A DNA stretch of 64,000 nucleotides from Absidia repens (lineage: Eukaryota; Mucoromycota; Mucoromycetes; Mucorales; Cunninghamellaceae). The notes beneath the pieces are model-generated. The model was not told the DNA's origin and ran no database searches. It saw nothing but the letters and a program-made list of their open reading frames with translations. Position 1 is the stretch's first letter. Each line of letters opens with the position of its first letter. Both the position numbers and the translations under genes were made by a program. The stretch is from NCBI GenBank assembly GCA_002105175.1, contig MCGE01000047.1, positions 62,001-126,000 of the forward strand, read 5' to 3'. Shown one piece after another: positions 11,746-23,263 of the stretch.

Positions 11746-14181
11746 ATGGTTTCTTTTCTTCAAAAAACTAAACTTGGTGGAAGGTAAGTCATAAATATTC
11801 ATGTTTGTCAGATGGAGATACTTGTACTAACATTGTAGTTTTCTTTGGAATCATTTAGATTGGCGTATCTCAAGAACAGAAGTCATTTTGAAAATCCAAC
11901 ACCGCAATCATGCAATGACCGAATTCCTGTTTTTAAAACAACACGCGAAAACCTCTCCTCGCGTCATGTGAAGGCCAAGGCATTCCTTTCTGATCAAGCG
12001 AAAACCCAATATGGCAAATGCATTGATGTTTATCACACGGTGAAAGACCGCTATTTTCGAAGGTTTGTTACCCTATTTGTACAAGCAGAAAAACAAACAA
12101 AATACAATAATTAATTTTTTTTTTTTTGTACAAACAATAATTGTATTATCTTTCTATCAATAGCGCTGGTGTAACCCCCCACTGTGTTTCTACTCCTTAC
12201 GAAAACAATGCCGTTTCCAGTTTGACTTCTGATGTGGCTCAAGAAAATCAACATTGTGATTCTGATTCTTCAGCTTGTGCTTTGACAGATACCTCTTTGT
12301 ATAGTGCGCCATCAACATGCTGTACTGATGCCACTTCTTTGCTTCAAACCTTACCTGAATCTGACTTTGATCGCTTGCCCCTTTCTACTGTCCGTGCATA
12401 TTCTGAATCTCTCCCTAAAAATGAACAAGTTACTACGTCATCTTTTGCCATTCCCTACCCTGTATTGAAATGCAAGACTAACCCTTACCATGGCCAATCA
12501 AGCAATCTATTGACCATAAACGACGTAAGTGTGATTACCTCTGTTTGTAAGCACTGCTGAATGAATGATTGATTTTTTTTTTTTTGAATGGTTAGTCACA
12601 ACATCAACTCTGCGCTACTGATCGTGGTGATTCTCTCTCAATCAAATCATCTTATGATACGGAATCTATGACTCTTGCAAAGAAATCGTATGAAAAGTAC
12701 GTGCCTTTACATGGACATAAAAAGGTAAAGGACACGAAAACAGAAATTGTATTCAAATAACTTCAAAAAAAGCTTACTCTGATTTTATTTTTCGTTCTTT
12801 GTAGGCACGTTCCGGTTGCCCCGGTAGTATTGAATTTTTGAAGGCTATTCTCAAGGCTTTGGAAAACCGCAAGATCATTCAGACTTCTCATTCCATCGAC
12901 ACTTACAAATCTCTTATCAAAGATGTATACGGTCTGGACCGCGGCAGCCAATTGATTAATTGCCTTGAAGCTGATGTTGATCAGGTGTCTCCTTTTTTGA
13001 TGAACCAGCTCAAGAAAGACCAAGGAAATGGACTAAAACACCAGGTAAATTTATTAACCGCACATTGTTATCACACTTGACTTATTAATTAATTATTTAT
13101 ACTCAAATATAAACTTAGTCTGAAATCGCTATGACATACCCGGTGACAAAAGCAAGTTATGTTTCTACCGATCGCCTTGCAACTGATGTCGATCAAGATG
13201 AATATGCAGACAAATTTGATGACATCCCAGCAATAAATGCCTTTGACAAATCATTTGTGGACATCTCTCAGGTTATATTGGTGTACATAAAACGCCAACA
13301 TCAATTTACCACGACACAACAAGCACATGTGTATCGCTTCCTCGACGCATTTGTCTTAAAAAAAGTCTCCGGTCCAACCAACAATCCCCTCCCAATCAAG
13401 AAAGGTCTTTTGTCTGATCTCGCTCAAAACAAAAAGCCATTATCCAAAAAAGAAAGCCTCCCAATCAAAAAAGGTCTTTTGTCTGATCTCGCTCAAAACA
13501 AAAAGCCATTATCCAAAAAAGAAAAACCTGAAATCAAGACCAATATCATCAACCATGTGAAAACATCAGCTCTTTCCCTTGCTAACAGTGAAACTCGAAA
13601 ACAACAACAACAGGAAACCAATATCGTCAACCATGTGAAAACATCAGCTCCTTTCCTTGCTGACAGTGGAGCTCAAAAACAACAACAACAGGAAACCAAG
13701 ACCAATATCATCAACCATGTGAAAACATCAGCTCCTTCCCTTGCTGAAAGCGGGACTCGAAAACGGCAACAACAGGAACAATGCCATCCAGTCCTTAAAC
13801 ATCGACGAAAGAATGGTCAAACAAGTGACTTATCGGAACACTCACCCGCAACTATTGACAAACTATGCAAGACACCATGTGATATCAATACTGGACAGCA
13901 AATCAAGCGAAAAAGAGATCACGACTCATTGGAACCATCACAACAGAAACGACAAAAACGACAACAGCAACATGTCATTGGCTCAAATGTCTTTATCAGC
14001 ACTTATCTCAACAATGCACCTACCTTGGATCTGCTTCATTACCATATCAAGGCTGAAACAGTAAGGAGAAAATCAAAAAAATTATTATCATGCTTGGATA
14101 AACTAATCTTTATTTATTTTTTATTAGGACAAATCGATGATCTGGGAAAAAACCAACCTGAACCTTGTACATGCGTTCTAG
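11746..14181 (+). CDS. Unrecognised protein with internal direct repeats
   Basis: Seven exons join with consistent phase to about 720 aa: 11746-11782, 11859-12063, about 12164-12521, 12596-12724, 12804-13044, 13119-14059 and 14128-14181. The product starts MVSFLQKTKLGGRLAYLKN and ends KTNLNLVHAF. I recognise no domain. The region near 12804-13044 (GSIEFLKAILKALENRKI) could be a folded helical segment. The largest exon encodes two copies of a 23-residue Lys-rich unit (GLLSDLAQNKKPLSKKE core) and three copies of a unit with NIINHVKTSA and a Gln run. The rest is rich in Lys, Gln and Arg (QQKRQKRQQQHV), suggesting a nuclear or nucleic-acid-associated protein, which is inference only. An AG acceptor lies just before the ATG, so an extra upstream exon is possible. 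Confidence 0.7.
13389..13526 (+). repeat. 69-nt tandem duplication inside a coding exon
   Basis: Units at 13389-13457 and 13458-13526 are almost identical at the DNA level and keep frame (23 codons each). This indicates a recent in-frame duplication. Confidence 0.9.
13531..13785 (+). repeat. Three in-frame 78-84 nt coding repeats
   Basis: Each unit encodes a version of NIINHVKTSAPSLAESGTRK followed by a Gln run and Glu. Units begin near 13534, 13617 and 13697. The spacing differs by whole codons, so the frame is kept. Confidence 0.85.
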
Positions 14182-14930
14182 GTCTTTATCATTAGCACAA
14201 TTATCCATACTCACAGGAGAAACAATGTATGTATCACAAAAAAGAAGAAATTTCATGCAAGTTTTTTGTAAGTTTGGAAAAAAAAAAAAAAGAAAAAAGA
14301 AAATAAGAACCAATCGATTTCAATTGTCTTGGAACTTACGGTCCTCTATTTATCTCTATAAATATGTGTAGATGCTTTTAACTTGTCCGTTACCCTATCA
14401 AAATTAGTATTCCAAAAATCAGTATTCCAAAATCAGTATTCCAAAATCAGTATTCCAAAAATCAGTATTCCAAAAATTAGTATTCCAAATTTAGTATTCC
14501 CATTGTTTTTCTCCATATATCTTTTAGCACAATTATATCATATCTCAATAAAAAATATGTTTTTACATATCAAATCAATGATGCATGTGGGTGGTCATGT
14601 TATGAAGAGCGCCTCCCTCTGTGTATTTTATTATATTATTTATCACCATATATTAAAAGGCAGGATGCTGATCATGGTGACAAGTTTTTGATCATATGTA
14701 TGCCTATTGTGTGTGTGTTTGTGTGTGTGTTATGGGAATGTAACGTCTTACTCTTGGAACACCACTGAGAGCATAAGCGCTTGATGAACAGTAACAGATT
14801 GCAAATGCTTGATCAGTCGGGGATTGAACTATCGGTAAGTGAGGCAACTTTTTTTTTTTTTTTTTTTCATGAATCTTTTCTTGGGTTACCTTTTTTTTTT
14901 TATTTTATATATACCTATCCAGTCATCCAT
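14182..14930. other. Spacer holding a 16-17 nt tandem repeat
   Basis: From about 14399 to 14500 the sequence repeats 'AGTATTCCAAAAATC' with small length changes, seven times. A (GT)n stretch lies at 14708-14731. No gene is seen. Confidence 0.6.
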
Positions 14931-14931
14931 C

Positions 14932-15556
14932 ATGTCCAAAGACTCTTCACCATCAATCAGTGAGGAACATATTGTTCCTTCCTCATCGTCACACTCATCC
15001 ATCAAAACTACATCAACTACGTCGGCTGCTGTTTCTGGCTGGATAGATTCTGCACCTTGGTCCGGCGTGTCTTTGGATCAGCTCTCTACCTATGCTCGTA
15101 GGGCATCCAATTCAAGTTTAAACTTACTCAATGTAACCTCGGTGCTTCCTTCCATCAAAAGTGAAGATGCTGAACAAAGGCTAATTGAACGGATACAAAA
15201 AGGTAACACTTTTTATTTTTATTTTATAATATACAAGTGGGTGGTTTGCTTTATAGTGAAAACTGACGATAGCTGTGTTCGATATAGTGCAACGTGGTAG
15301 TTTGAAAGCATTGCAGTTGTCGTTAAACAATAGTTCTCAAGGCCTGTCTCAAATATATGAACATATCAATCGACGTGTACCGCAATTGGTGGATCAACGA
15401 CAACAACTCCATGCACTCTCGGAACGAGTAGCCACTGCGAACGCAGATTTAGTGGATGCTAGTGAAGTGGTGACTAGTATGGAGCGCATCGAATCATTTG
15501 TACACATGGCTGATATGATCCAGGCATCTTTAAAACTGGTTAGCTCGCAAAAGTAG
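14932..15556 (+). CDS. BORCS8-like BORC subunit
   Basis: Two exons (14932-15202 and 15289-15556) give about 179 aa. The N-terminal half is Ser/Thr-rich and probably disordered (starts MSKDSSPSISEEHIVPSSSS). The C-terminal half is helical; LSQIYEHINRRVPQLVDQR followed by a second helix (VTSMERIESFVHMADMIQA) matches the pattern I know from animal BORCS8/MEF2BNB, where the equivalent is LQEHVRRSLPELAQHK. BORC sits on the lysosome surface and recruits Arl8 for kinesin-driven movement; a vacuole or endosome role here is inference. An AATAAA-type signal follows near 15679. The family call rests on a remembered motif; a generic coiled-coil protein is the alternative. Confidence 0.6.
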
Positions 15557-15987
15557 ACCTTTGTGATGTGATGTGGGGACTTTTATATAGTGATTCAAAT
15601 TAGGATAGATAGTTGTGATTGATTTATGTAGAATACAATGTTAGTTGATACCTTTTTTTTTTTTTTTTATTATTATGAAATAAACGTCTTGGTGCTTCAC
15701 TGGAGGTTTTGGAAATCTATGGATTTACTGGGTATCAGTGCTTTATTTTTATCGAAGTGTGGGTTTTGACGGGATAGAATGAAAGAAATAAAATAGGATA
15801 GTTTATTAGACGAATTCGCCTTTTGGCACTATGGTGGATAACCACCTTGGGGTCCAATCGTCCTCCTCAGCACTGAGTCTAACGGATATATGCAAAAAAA
15901 AAAAAAAAAAAAGACGGTAGGCTCATTCACACTCCGCCAGGTGTTTTTTGTACTTTTGTGTGATTTCCCCTTTTTACTTCTCTTTTC

Positions 15988-16024
<37 letters not shown>

Positions 16025-16060
16025 CTTTTTCTTCCTTTGGTTCCTTATGGGGTAAAAAGA
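15557..16060. other. 3' flank of the BORCS8-like gene, poly-T tracts
   Basis: No gene. Contains a poly-A run near 15895-15911 and a poly-T run of about 34 nt at 15990-16024. Confidence 0.5.
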
Positions 16061-16320
16061 ATATTGGATTAGTGTTAGAACTTGAATCAGGGGCATTTTG
16101 AAAAATGTTTTATAAACATCATGGGGAAACCCTTTCATTTTGAATTTGTGATCAGGAACCACCATTAGTTTAGGTTTCATCTTGAAAATTATGGAAACCA
16201 TCATTAGCTTAGCTTAGTGTCAGTCGTCATAGTTTATATTTACATCTGAATAAAATCTATCTTGTCACTTTACCTTTAGTATCTCATGAATTCAGCTGTC
16301 TCGTCGAATGTAGTGGAGAA
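16060..16320 (+). repeat. Family-A dispersed repeat, copy 5 (variant subtype)
   Basis: Shares 'catggggaaaccctttcat' and 'ctgaataaaatct' with the family, but the preceding block reads 'aggggcattttgaaaaatg', as in the copy at 56130. These two appear to form a subtype. Confidence 0.65.
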
Positions 16321-16799
16321 ATCTTAAAAAAAACCAACTGGTGTGTGTGAGTGAACCAGTGAGCGAAAAGGCTTGATCTGGGTATCAGTGACTCCGTCCA
16401 ATCGTCATTGCAGAGTTCTGCCTAATAAATATACACTGTATATGCGTAAAAAATAGCATGTCCTTATTTTATATACTGTGGGACAGCAACGGTACGCTGC
16501 AGATCAGGGTAGAAATATTGTGAATGTATTTGGGACAAAAGATGGCAGTCATTTATGGAACAGAAGACAACATGATTGATATCTTTTTTTTTTTTATTGA
16601 ACTGAATAAATAACAGCGTTGAAGCTTTATTTTAATATGATGGTGGAATGATAGACTAATAAATTGTGTGTTAATGGTGATGTGCACGGGGGGAGGGGAA
16701 ACCATTTCTAAACTACTAAGACTTATTTATATATATACTACAAAAGATAAAAAAAAAAGAAAGGAAGGTAAAGGTAGAAGAGGAGAAGGGGATAGTAAA
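16321..16799. other. Spacer downstream of glyoxalase II
   Basis: No gene seen. Poly-T run near 16583-16595. Confidence 0.45.
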
Positions 16800-18037
16800 C
16801 TATCTGAACGAGTTCTTCATTTCACGCAAAGTGTGTAATACTTCCACAGGATCAGTCTTACCACCAGCGACGAGTTGGAGAGCTTGTTCGTTTACCCTTA
16901 GGAAAGGGTTATACAGTTTTTCTTGACCAATAGTAGATGGAACAGTGATTGTTTTATCTTGGCACCAAGCCCATTTAGCCATTAAATTTTCATTGTGAGG
17001 CTCTAAAGAAAGAGCAAACTGGTAACAAACGAGGATCACATGATGTTTGTTAGATAACGAAGACGGAACCAAATCACTTTTTTTTTCTTGCTTACCTTTA
17101 GATTTTGTTTTGTATATTCATGACCACAGTACACCCAAGTATCATCCGGCAATTTGGTAATCACATGGAATAGGATTCGATACATATCTCTTGCGTCCCC
17201 TTCGAAAAATTTCCCGATGCCTGCGACAAATAATGTACTGTTAAAAAAAAGTATAAGATCATCGTTATCATCATCATTGTTACCACCATCATGTGTCCAT
17301 TTTCCCGCCAACCCCCTTTTTTTCTAATACTTACTCTCCAGTAAAGACTGCCTTTTCATTGGTAGCAGGATCCACCACGTAATAGCAAACATGACCTTTT
17401 GTGTGGCATGGTGTATGTAGAGGAGTGATTTCTAATGAGCCCAGTTTAAATTCTTCATGATCTTTGCACACATAGTTGATTTCAGGAATTCTTGCGTCGG
17501 CACCGTATACCGCTAAACCAGGTTTTTTGGCTACAATAACAAAAGGCGATTTTAGTACAAAGAAATTCAACTTGGTTTGTGTCACCCTGATCCCAATTCC
17601 CGTTCCCCTTAATACGCATCTTAACATTCGTCTAGTATAATAACATCATTCATCGCTACGTTTTATTCCCGAGTTTTCCAGTCCAGTATTCCTTTTCCTT
17701 TATGTATGTATGTGTATATGTATTCGTTTTTTACCTACGAGTTCAATATTGCCACCAGAATGATCCCAGTGATGATGAGTGACAAAAACACTGATATAAT
17801 CGAGCAGTATCAATTGAGAAATGGAGTGGGTGAACGAGTGAGTGAATGTGTCACAAAGAGCGTAGGTGTGTTTTTTTTTTTTTTTTTTTACCTTGATAAT
17901 TTTGCACCAGTTTGACTGATAACGTTCAGAATCTTGATTGGTTCAACAGGATCAATGACAGCGGCTTCTTTCGTCTTTTCGTCAATAAGGATATAAGAGT
18001 AGTTGTCTTCTAAAACGCCGATAGGAATGATCTTCAT
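16800..18037 (-). CDS. GLO2: Glyoxalase II (hydroxyacylglutathione hydrolase)
   Basis: Hydrolyses S-lactoylglutathione to D-lactate and glutathione, the second step of methylglyoxal detoxification. At least six exons give about 255 aa, close to the family norm. The start is MKIIPIGVLEDNYSYILID. The metal-binding motif is THHHWDHSGGNIELV (family THxHxDH). Further landmarks are TPCHTKGHVCYYV, FTGDTLFVAG (the GD metal ligand is formed across an exon junction at about 17333/17240), GKFFEGDARDMYRIL, VYCGHEYTKQNLKFALSLEP and a C-terminal substrate-binding region NPFLRVNEQAL. All expected metal ligands are present. No obvious mitochondrial presequence is seen, so it is probably cytosolic. It is convergent with the gene upstream at 14.9 kb. 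Confidence 0.93.
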
Positions 18038-18622
18038 GTTGTATATCAAAAAGCAATACTAGGAGATGAGTATATAGATAGTAATCGAAAGAAGAGAGAG
18101 AGAAGAAGGGGAAGAAGGGGACAAATAATAATATAATAAAAAAAGTCCCCTCCCCTCATCCTCAAATAGGTGATTTGGAAGTTTCTAGGAAGAAAAATGA
18201 TAAAATGGACAAAAAGTCCGATCGTATAGCAAAATCCTTGGGTTGAAAAAAATAATAAAAACAAAGAAGGAATAATATTCTTCAAGTGTATCATCTTGAT
18301 GTTTTATTGACAATACTTGACAAAAATAGTATCACCGGTCAACTAATATCTACATAAACAATCAAGGGTTGCTTTTTAAACTCGCAGACCTTTCCGTTCA
18401 CTCCACTAACAATCCAGATAAAAAAAAAAAAGGTGCCGTTTTAAACCCCACTCACCCTTATTTTTTTTAATACACCCCACGTGGTCTTGTTCAAATACAG
18501 TTACCATATGTTTCGAGTTTGGCTTTTTCTGTTCATCACCACTGACACACACAACATATAAACAATAATAGTAACAATAATAATAATAGTAAAATCAGAA
18601 GATATAAATGTATATTTTATTC
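18038..18622. other. Spacer between glyoxalase II and KTI12
   Basis: Holds the glyoxalase II promoter and the 3' flank of KTI12. A frame at 18046-18294 encodes hydrophobic low-complexity sequence and is rejected. Confidence 0.45.
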
Positions 18623-19672
18623 AAGATAAATTGGTATTCAAATAATCTATAAACATATCTGCTAAACGAGAAGTATCTAAAGTAGTTCGCACTTTGTTGA
18701 TTGAGACAAATTGTTTACGTAGTCGTCGAAGTTCGGATAATGTCACACTTCTTGAAGGGTTGATGACCTTTTGAGTCGCATTGGGCATCACCATGGGTAA
18801 ACCACCAGGTCCATATTCTCGTTGTCCTTCCACTACTGCGTTAATCACTTCCAAAGTCACCCGGTCCAATTCGTATACATAGTTTGTTGCCGACACTGGT
18901 TTCTACACGAGTACATAAAACATAGATCATCAGTGCCAGACTTTTGTTTCCTGTAATATTTACACTTACTGAGACTGTTGATAAATTGGGTGGTGGTGGT
19001 TTCCTTAGTACAACAGCATCCCATATTTTTTCGCCAGGTATACATTCATCATCGTAAATCACAGTAAATAAAGGCGAGTCCCATCGATTACGTCCTTCAG
19101 GTTCTTCATATCGTGTTATCAGTTCGTCGAGTCTACAAATAAAGAAGATGATTAGAACCTGCTATTCTGGTCCGTGCGTATATCATATATATTTGACTTA
19201 CACTTGTTCTTCGTAGCCTTGATCACCTAAAAGCCCATTCCATTCTTTTACCAACGCCAAAGGAGTAGCTGCATGAATTACACAATGAGGAGTACTGAGA
19301 GCACGCGCCACACAATATAATTGATATCGAAAGCCCTTGATATAATTCAATCCATCTGCAATCACAATATCGTCTTTACTCAATAATCGTTCTACCGCAG
19401 ACATCATCGCCCCACGTGCCTTCTTTTCTTCCCGAGCATCTATTAAAAAACAGGAACAATTAGTATCGACTCTTAAGTATGTTCAATTGTTGCTTTTTTT
19501 TTTTCTGACCTTTGTAAGCATTCTTGGGAATGTGAAGAGACTCGTCATTGACAAGATGGATCCGCATTGGTTTGTTTTCTTCGGCTAGTCTTTCAGTCAA
19601 ATATTTTTGTACCTCCAGCGCGCGTTTTGATTTCCCACTGCTGGGATAGCCTGTCATGATGATAAGCGGCAT
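18623..19672 (-). CDS. KTI12: KTI12, Elongator-associated P-loop protein
   Basis: KTI12 is a PSTK-like ATPase that works with Elongator in wobble-uridine modification of tRNA. Four exons join in phase: about 19672-19510, 19440-19200, 19134-18969 and 18906-18623, giving about 285 aa. The P-loop is GYPSSGKSKRALEVQKYL near the N-terminus. Family landmarks are REEKKARGAMMSAVERLLS, IVIADGLNYIKGFRYQLYC, EGRNRWDSPLFTVIYDDE and LSELRRLRKQFVSIN near the C-terminus. The start is the only ATG before the P-loop. It is divergent from the frame at 19815, about 140 bp away. Confidence 0.93.
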
Positions 19673-19814
19673 AGTGAATCAGCTTCGTTTGTAAAGCAAA
19701 TAAAAGAAAGAAGAAGAAAAAAACATGACCTCGGTTTGAAATTGAAAAAATGCTTGTGGCTGAATGAAATTGGTCAGTCAGGGCGAGAGAGACAAGTTTT
19801 CTTGAAATATTAGA

Positions 19815-20027
19815 ATGCCGCTCGTGTCGCAGGCAGAACAATTTCATCAGGTGGTGGTGCTACCACCATTGACTATGGAATGCTCGGATGTTCGGATTGG
19901 TTCCATATTTCAAGTCAGCGGCCATCCATCCAATCAAAAGAATGGTAGATTTGTCTTTCTTAATGCTATTTTCCCTCCCATCTCCGCCGGTATCCATTTT
20001 AGAGACTGCATGCTATGTCTTCAGTAA
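19815..20027 (+). CDS. Short frame divergent from KTI12, uncertain
   Basis: A 70-codon frame starts MPLVSQAEQFHQVVVLPPLT and contains DVRIGSIFQVSGHPSNQ and NGRFVFLNAIFPP. The pattern 'G..F.V.G....NGRFVF.' faintly recalls the start of a galectin-type beta-sandwich, but it is too short to say. A GTAAGT donor sits exactly at its end, so it may be the first exon of a longer gene whose later exons I could not join. The stretch at 20173-20270 also reads like protein (ERIFESQSKKIPTNPEVF), but the phases do not match. Confidence 0.3.
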   Translation: MPLVSQAEQFHQVVVLPPLTMECSDVRIGSIFQVSGHPSNQKNGRFVFLNAIFPPISAGIHFRDCMLCLQ

Positions 20028-20365
20028 GTCTGACAGACAACTGTTATTTCAAACAACAATGTCATGGCTTACTTTGATCATAGCTTATGGTTAAATCATG
20101 GAAAATAGAATGAATTCTTTTTAATTTCCGCATTTTGAATATTTCTCTTTTTTTTTTTTTTTTTTTTTATAGAACGCATTTTTGAATCTCAATCAAAGAA
20201 AATTCCCACCAACCCTGAAGTTTTTTTGTGGATCATTTTTTACCCTTTCTTTTTACCTCTCGTTTTTTTTTTTTAATTTTTTTTTACCTTTTTTTTTTTT
20301 ATAAATACTTTATACACATATATCAGCCCTTCTCTCCTCGGCCCTAGGTCCCCTACAATATTCAA

Positions 20366-22210
20366 ATGCATCTTGGCTTACTTTCGAGTGATAGATTATC
20401 ATTTGATCCTCTCAAACCCATTATTCTTAGTGGTCCTTCAACAGAAGAAGGCTCGGTTGTTTTCAGTGGCAATGTGGTGCTCTCTTTAGGAAAGAATACC
20501 AAAGTGTCAAAGATTAGTGTCACCCTAAAGTCTACTCAAATCACTTATTGGCCTGAAGGTAAACTTCCACAGTAAATGGCACAAGATAAAGATATTATGA
20601 TTAACTTCATCATTTAAACATAGGTATTGGAGCTCGAGGCACAAGATTATCTCATGAAAAATGCTTGAATGAAGATACGATGAATGTCTTTCAAGCTGAT
20701 GGTGAAAAGAAGGGTTATATCCAATTACCTGCTGGGATCCATCGATTTATGTTTACCTTTGTTGTGCCCAATGTAAGTAAATCAAAGACAAACATAGTAG
20801 CGAAGTTCATACTCACCGTCTTGTTCTTTCATTCTTTTTCTGTAGTCAATTGTAGAGACAGTGGAGGATGTCTATGGTCGTGTAAAGCATACGGTGGAAG
20901 CACGGGTAACAAGCCCTGGGATCTCTTTATTGAATAGTTGGCACATATCCAAACCTGTTCTCGTACTAAGAACCTATTTATCCAATGCCTTGCTGACCAA
21001 CAACTCAATTCAGGACCTATCACGTACCTTCGAAAAGCATCTTCCGGGGGCGGACTTACATATGGTGGTGGAACAGGCAGCTTTCTCGTCTGGCGATTTA
21101 TTCCATGTACGGTGTGTGATTCAACCTCAAGTCAAACAAGTGCGTTTGGAGCATATGGAATTGTATGTTGTCGAAAGTCGGCGGTACGCTGTTCCTGAAT
21201 TTCGTGCACTTCGAACGGATCAAGAACGATTCGACCTCTCCTTCCTTTCTGCTGGCCGGTTGGAAGAAAATGCAAATGGTGGTGAATCAAGTACATCTAC
21301 TCCTGATATCAATAGCGACTGGTCGGCGGTCTTCTCCAAAAGCAATAACCATCCAATTGACATTTACGACACGGCATCCTTTCGACTCTCTTTTGCTACT
21401 CCTACCTGTGTGCGCAATTTCCACCATTCAACCACCAACAAAGACGTTTTATTTCGCCATCATCTCTCTATCCATGCTGTCCTTTCATATCCCGACCCAA
21501 CACCTTCTTCCTCCTCCTCAACTGGCTCCCCAGCATTATTCCCCAACAGCCACAGTGACGACGATATTATAGCCGCAGTAACAACACGTTTGGCAAGGAC
21601 GACAATGAATCGACATAACAGTGACCAAAGTGCGGATAGTCAAGATAATATCAGCAATACAGGCAACATGAGCGGCAGCACGACTCCAACAACGGGTGGT
21701 GGTGGTGCGAAATGGTTATCCAAGCTTCGAAAACATCGACCTGACAAAGATGTGGAGGATAGTGAAAAACGCAAGCGGGAAACGGTGAAATTTGAAATGC
21801 CCATCAATGTGTTTGACTGCCGCCTGAAGGAAGATTTTGGCCGACTGCCTTCATACTTTGAACTACCACAAAACAACACCAATTGGGCCGCCAATGGATT
21901 ATCGGAAAAGGGACGACGCATGGCGGTGACTACATCTACGACCAACTCAACTACCACTTCACCATCATCCTCTATGCCTACCACGCCAACCATACAACAA
22001 GACGAACCTCACATCTCTTCTCGGAAAAGCTCATGTAGCATTGAAGCCCATGTGTTTTTGTGTCCTTGTTATTTTGCATTCAGGCGTCAAGTGGAACGTG
22101 CGTCAGAAGTCCAACTCTATTCTCCTCCACCACCGTCGACCTCCATGGATGGCACCAATTCTCTGGAACGTATACCTTCAAAACCGCCCCCTGATTATTA
22201 TGTGAATTAG
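20366..22210 (+). CDS. Arrestin-like protein
   Basis: Arrestin-related proteins are adaptors that bring ubiquitin ligases or signalling proteins to membrane cargo. Three exons (20366-20558, 20624-20773 and 20845-22210) give about 570 aa. The N-terminal arrestin fold begins FDPLKPIILSGPSTEEGSVV with SGNVVLSLGKNTKVSKISVTL, then IQLPAGIHRFMFTFVVPNSI and VEDVYGRVKHTVEARV. The C-terminal arrestin sheet includes SGDLFHVRCVIQPQVKQVRL and a final IEAHVFLCPCYFAF. Between them lie long Ser/Thr/Asp-rich loops and a basic segment WLSKLRKHRPDKDVEDSEKR. A PPPP-containing tail precedes the stop. The class (Rim8/PalF, Art or other) is not clear. AATAAA follows near 22413. Confidence 0.8.
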
Positions 22211-23263
22211 TTAGTTTCTTTCCCTCCCATATTCTCTTTCGTTATCATCTTTTTACACTGTATTCTATTTAGTTTTTTAGTTATCCCTTTTTATTTCTTC
22301 TCTCCATACCCATCCGATTCCATATTGCATTTGATCTCCCCCACTCCCTCACACCGACACAGTCTATTTATGTTTTTTTTGCCCTTTTTTGTCAATATTT
22401 TTAACTCTCATTGAATAAAAAGTTATTGCTATTATACATCATTTTGTTTTATTTTGACTGACTTGTATATATCTATTATCACTATTTCTGGTTTTATATA
22501 AGTGGAATTTTAGAATGATTTAGGTCCAATATTTTTAGTTCAGTTCGCATTTATGATTATGTATAAGTGTTTGTTCGTCACTCCATGTGTCATTAGCTGA
22601 AAACTTTCGATTAGTTTAGCCAAGTTACCAAAAAATGAATTTGTCAGAGAGAAAAAATGTGGTGGGACTAGTTTGCTACATGGAGCCAATATTTCATCCC
22701 AAAACTATAGTGTTAAAGTCGATGTTTGAATTGCCGATATGCTGAAACCGCACAAAAAATTGTATAGAAGCGAAGGTGAAATGTACAGACCTATGTTGTG
22801 TGTCACAACCGGCATGCATTCGCTTGTACTTGCAGAAATCACTCCGTCCTGCTAGTTTATTTTTTATTTTTATTTTTTCCATGCCAAAAAAACAGGGTTC
22901 CTGTCTACTTTTTTTTCAAAATATGCAATTTCAAGTGATTGGAAGTTTAAAATCCCGACAAGACCCCTATAATTCATGCTGCCCAATTGGCTCTGTTAGT
23001 GATATCATAGTATGATATATGGTTGACTCCTTCTTATTAGTTTTTCAGTTGGTTAAATGATATTTTAGCTTCTTCCAACCTTTTTGGGATTTAGGAGAGT
23101 AGCTAAATTAATGGTTGCACCAGAATTCCATTTCGCCCTTTCCTTCTCCTCGCAGTTTTTTTTTTTTCTTTTTTTACTTTTCTTAATTACTCCTTCCTTT
23201 TATCTTTGTATTTTTACTATCTATTAAATCGGTTTCCTTATTGTTTATTACCCTTTGATCTGG
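22211..23263. other. Spacer between arrestin-like and dynactin genes
   Basis: T-rich, no supported gene. It holds the 3' end of the arrestin-like gene and the promoter of the dynactin gene. The frames at 22694-23015 have no resemblance to known proteins. Confidence 0.5.

Noticed and set aside
21640..21993. 117-codon minus-strand frame
   Set aside because: Antisense shadow of the arrestin-like coding exon.
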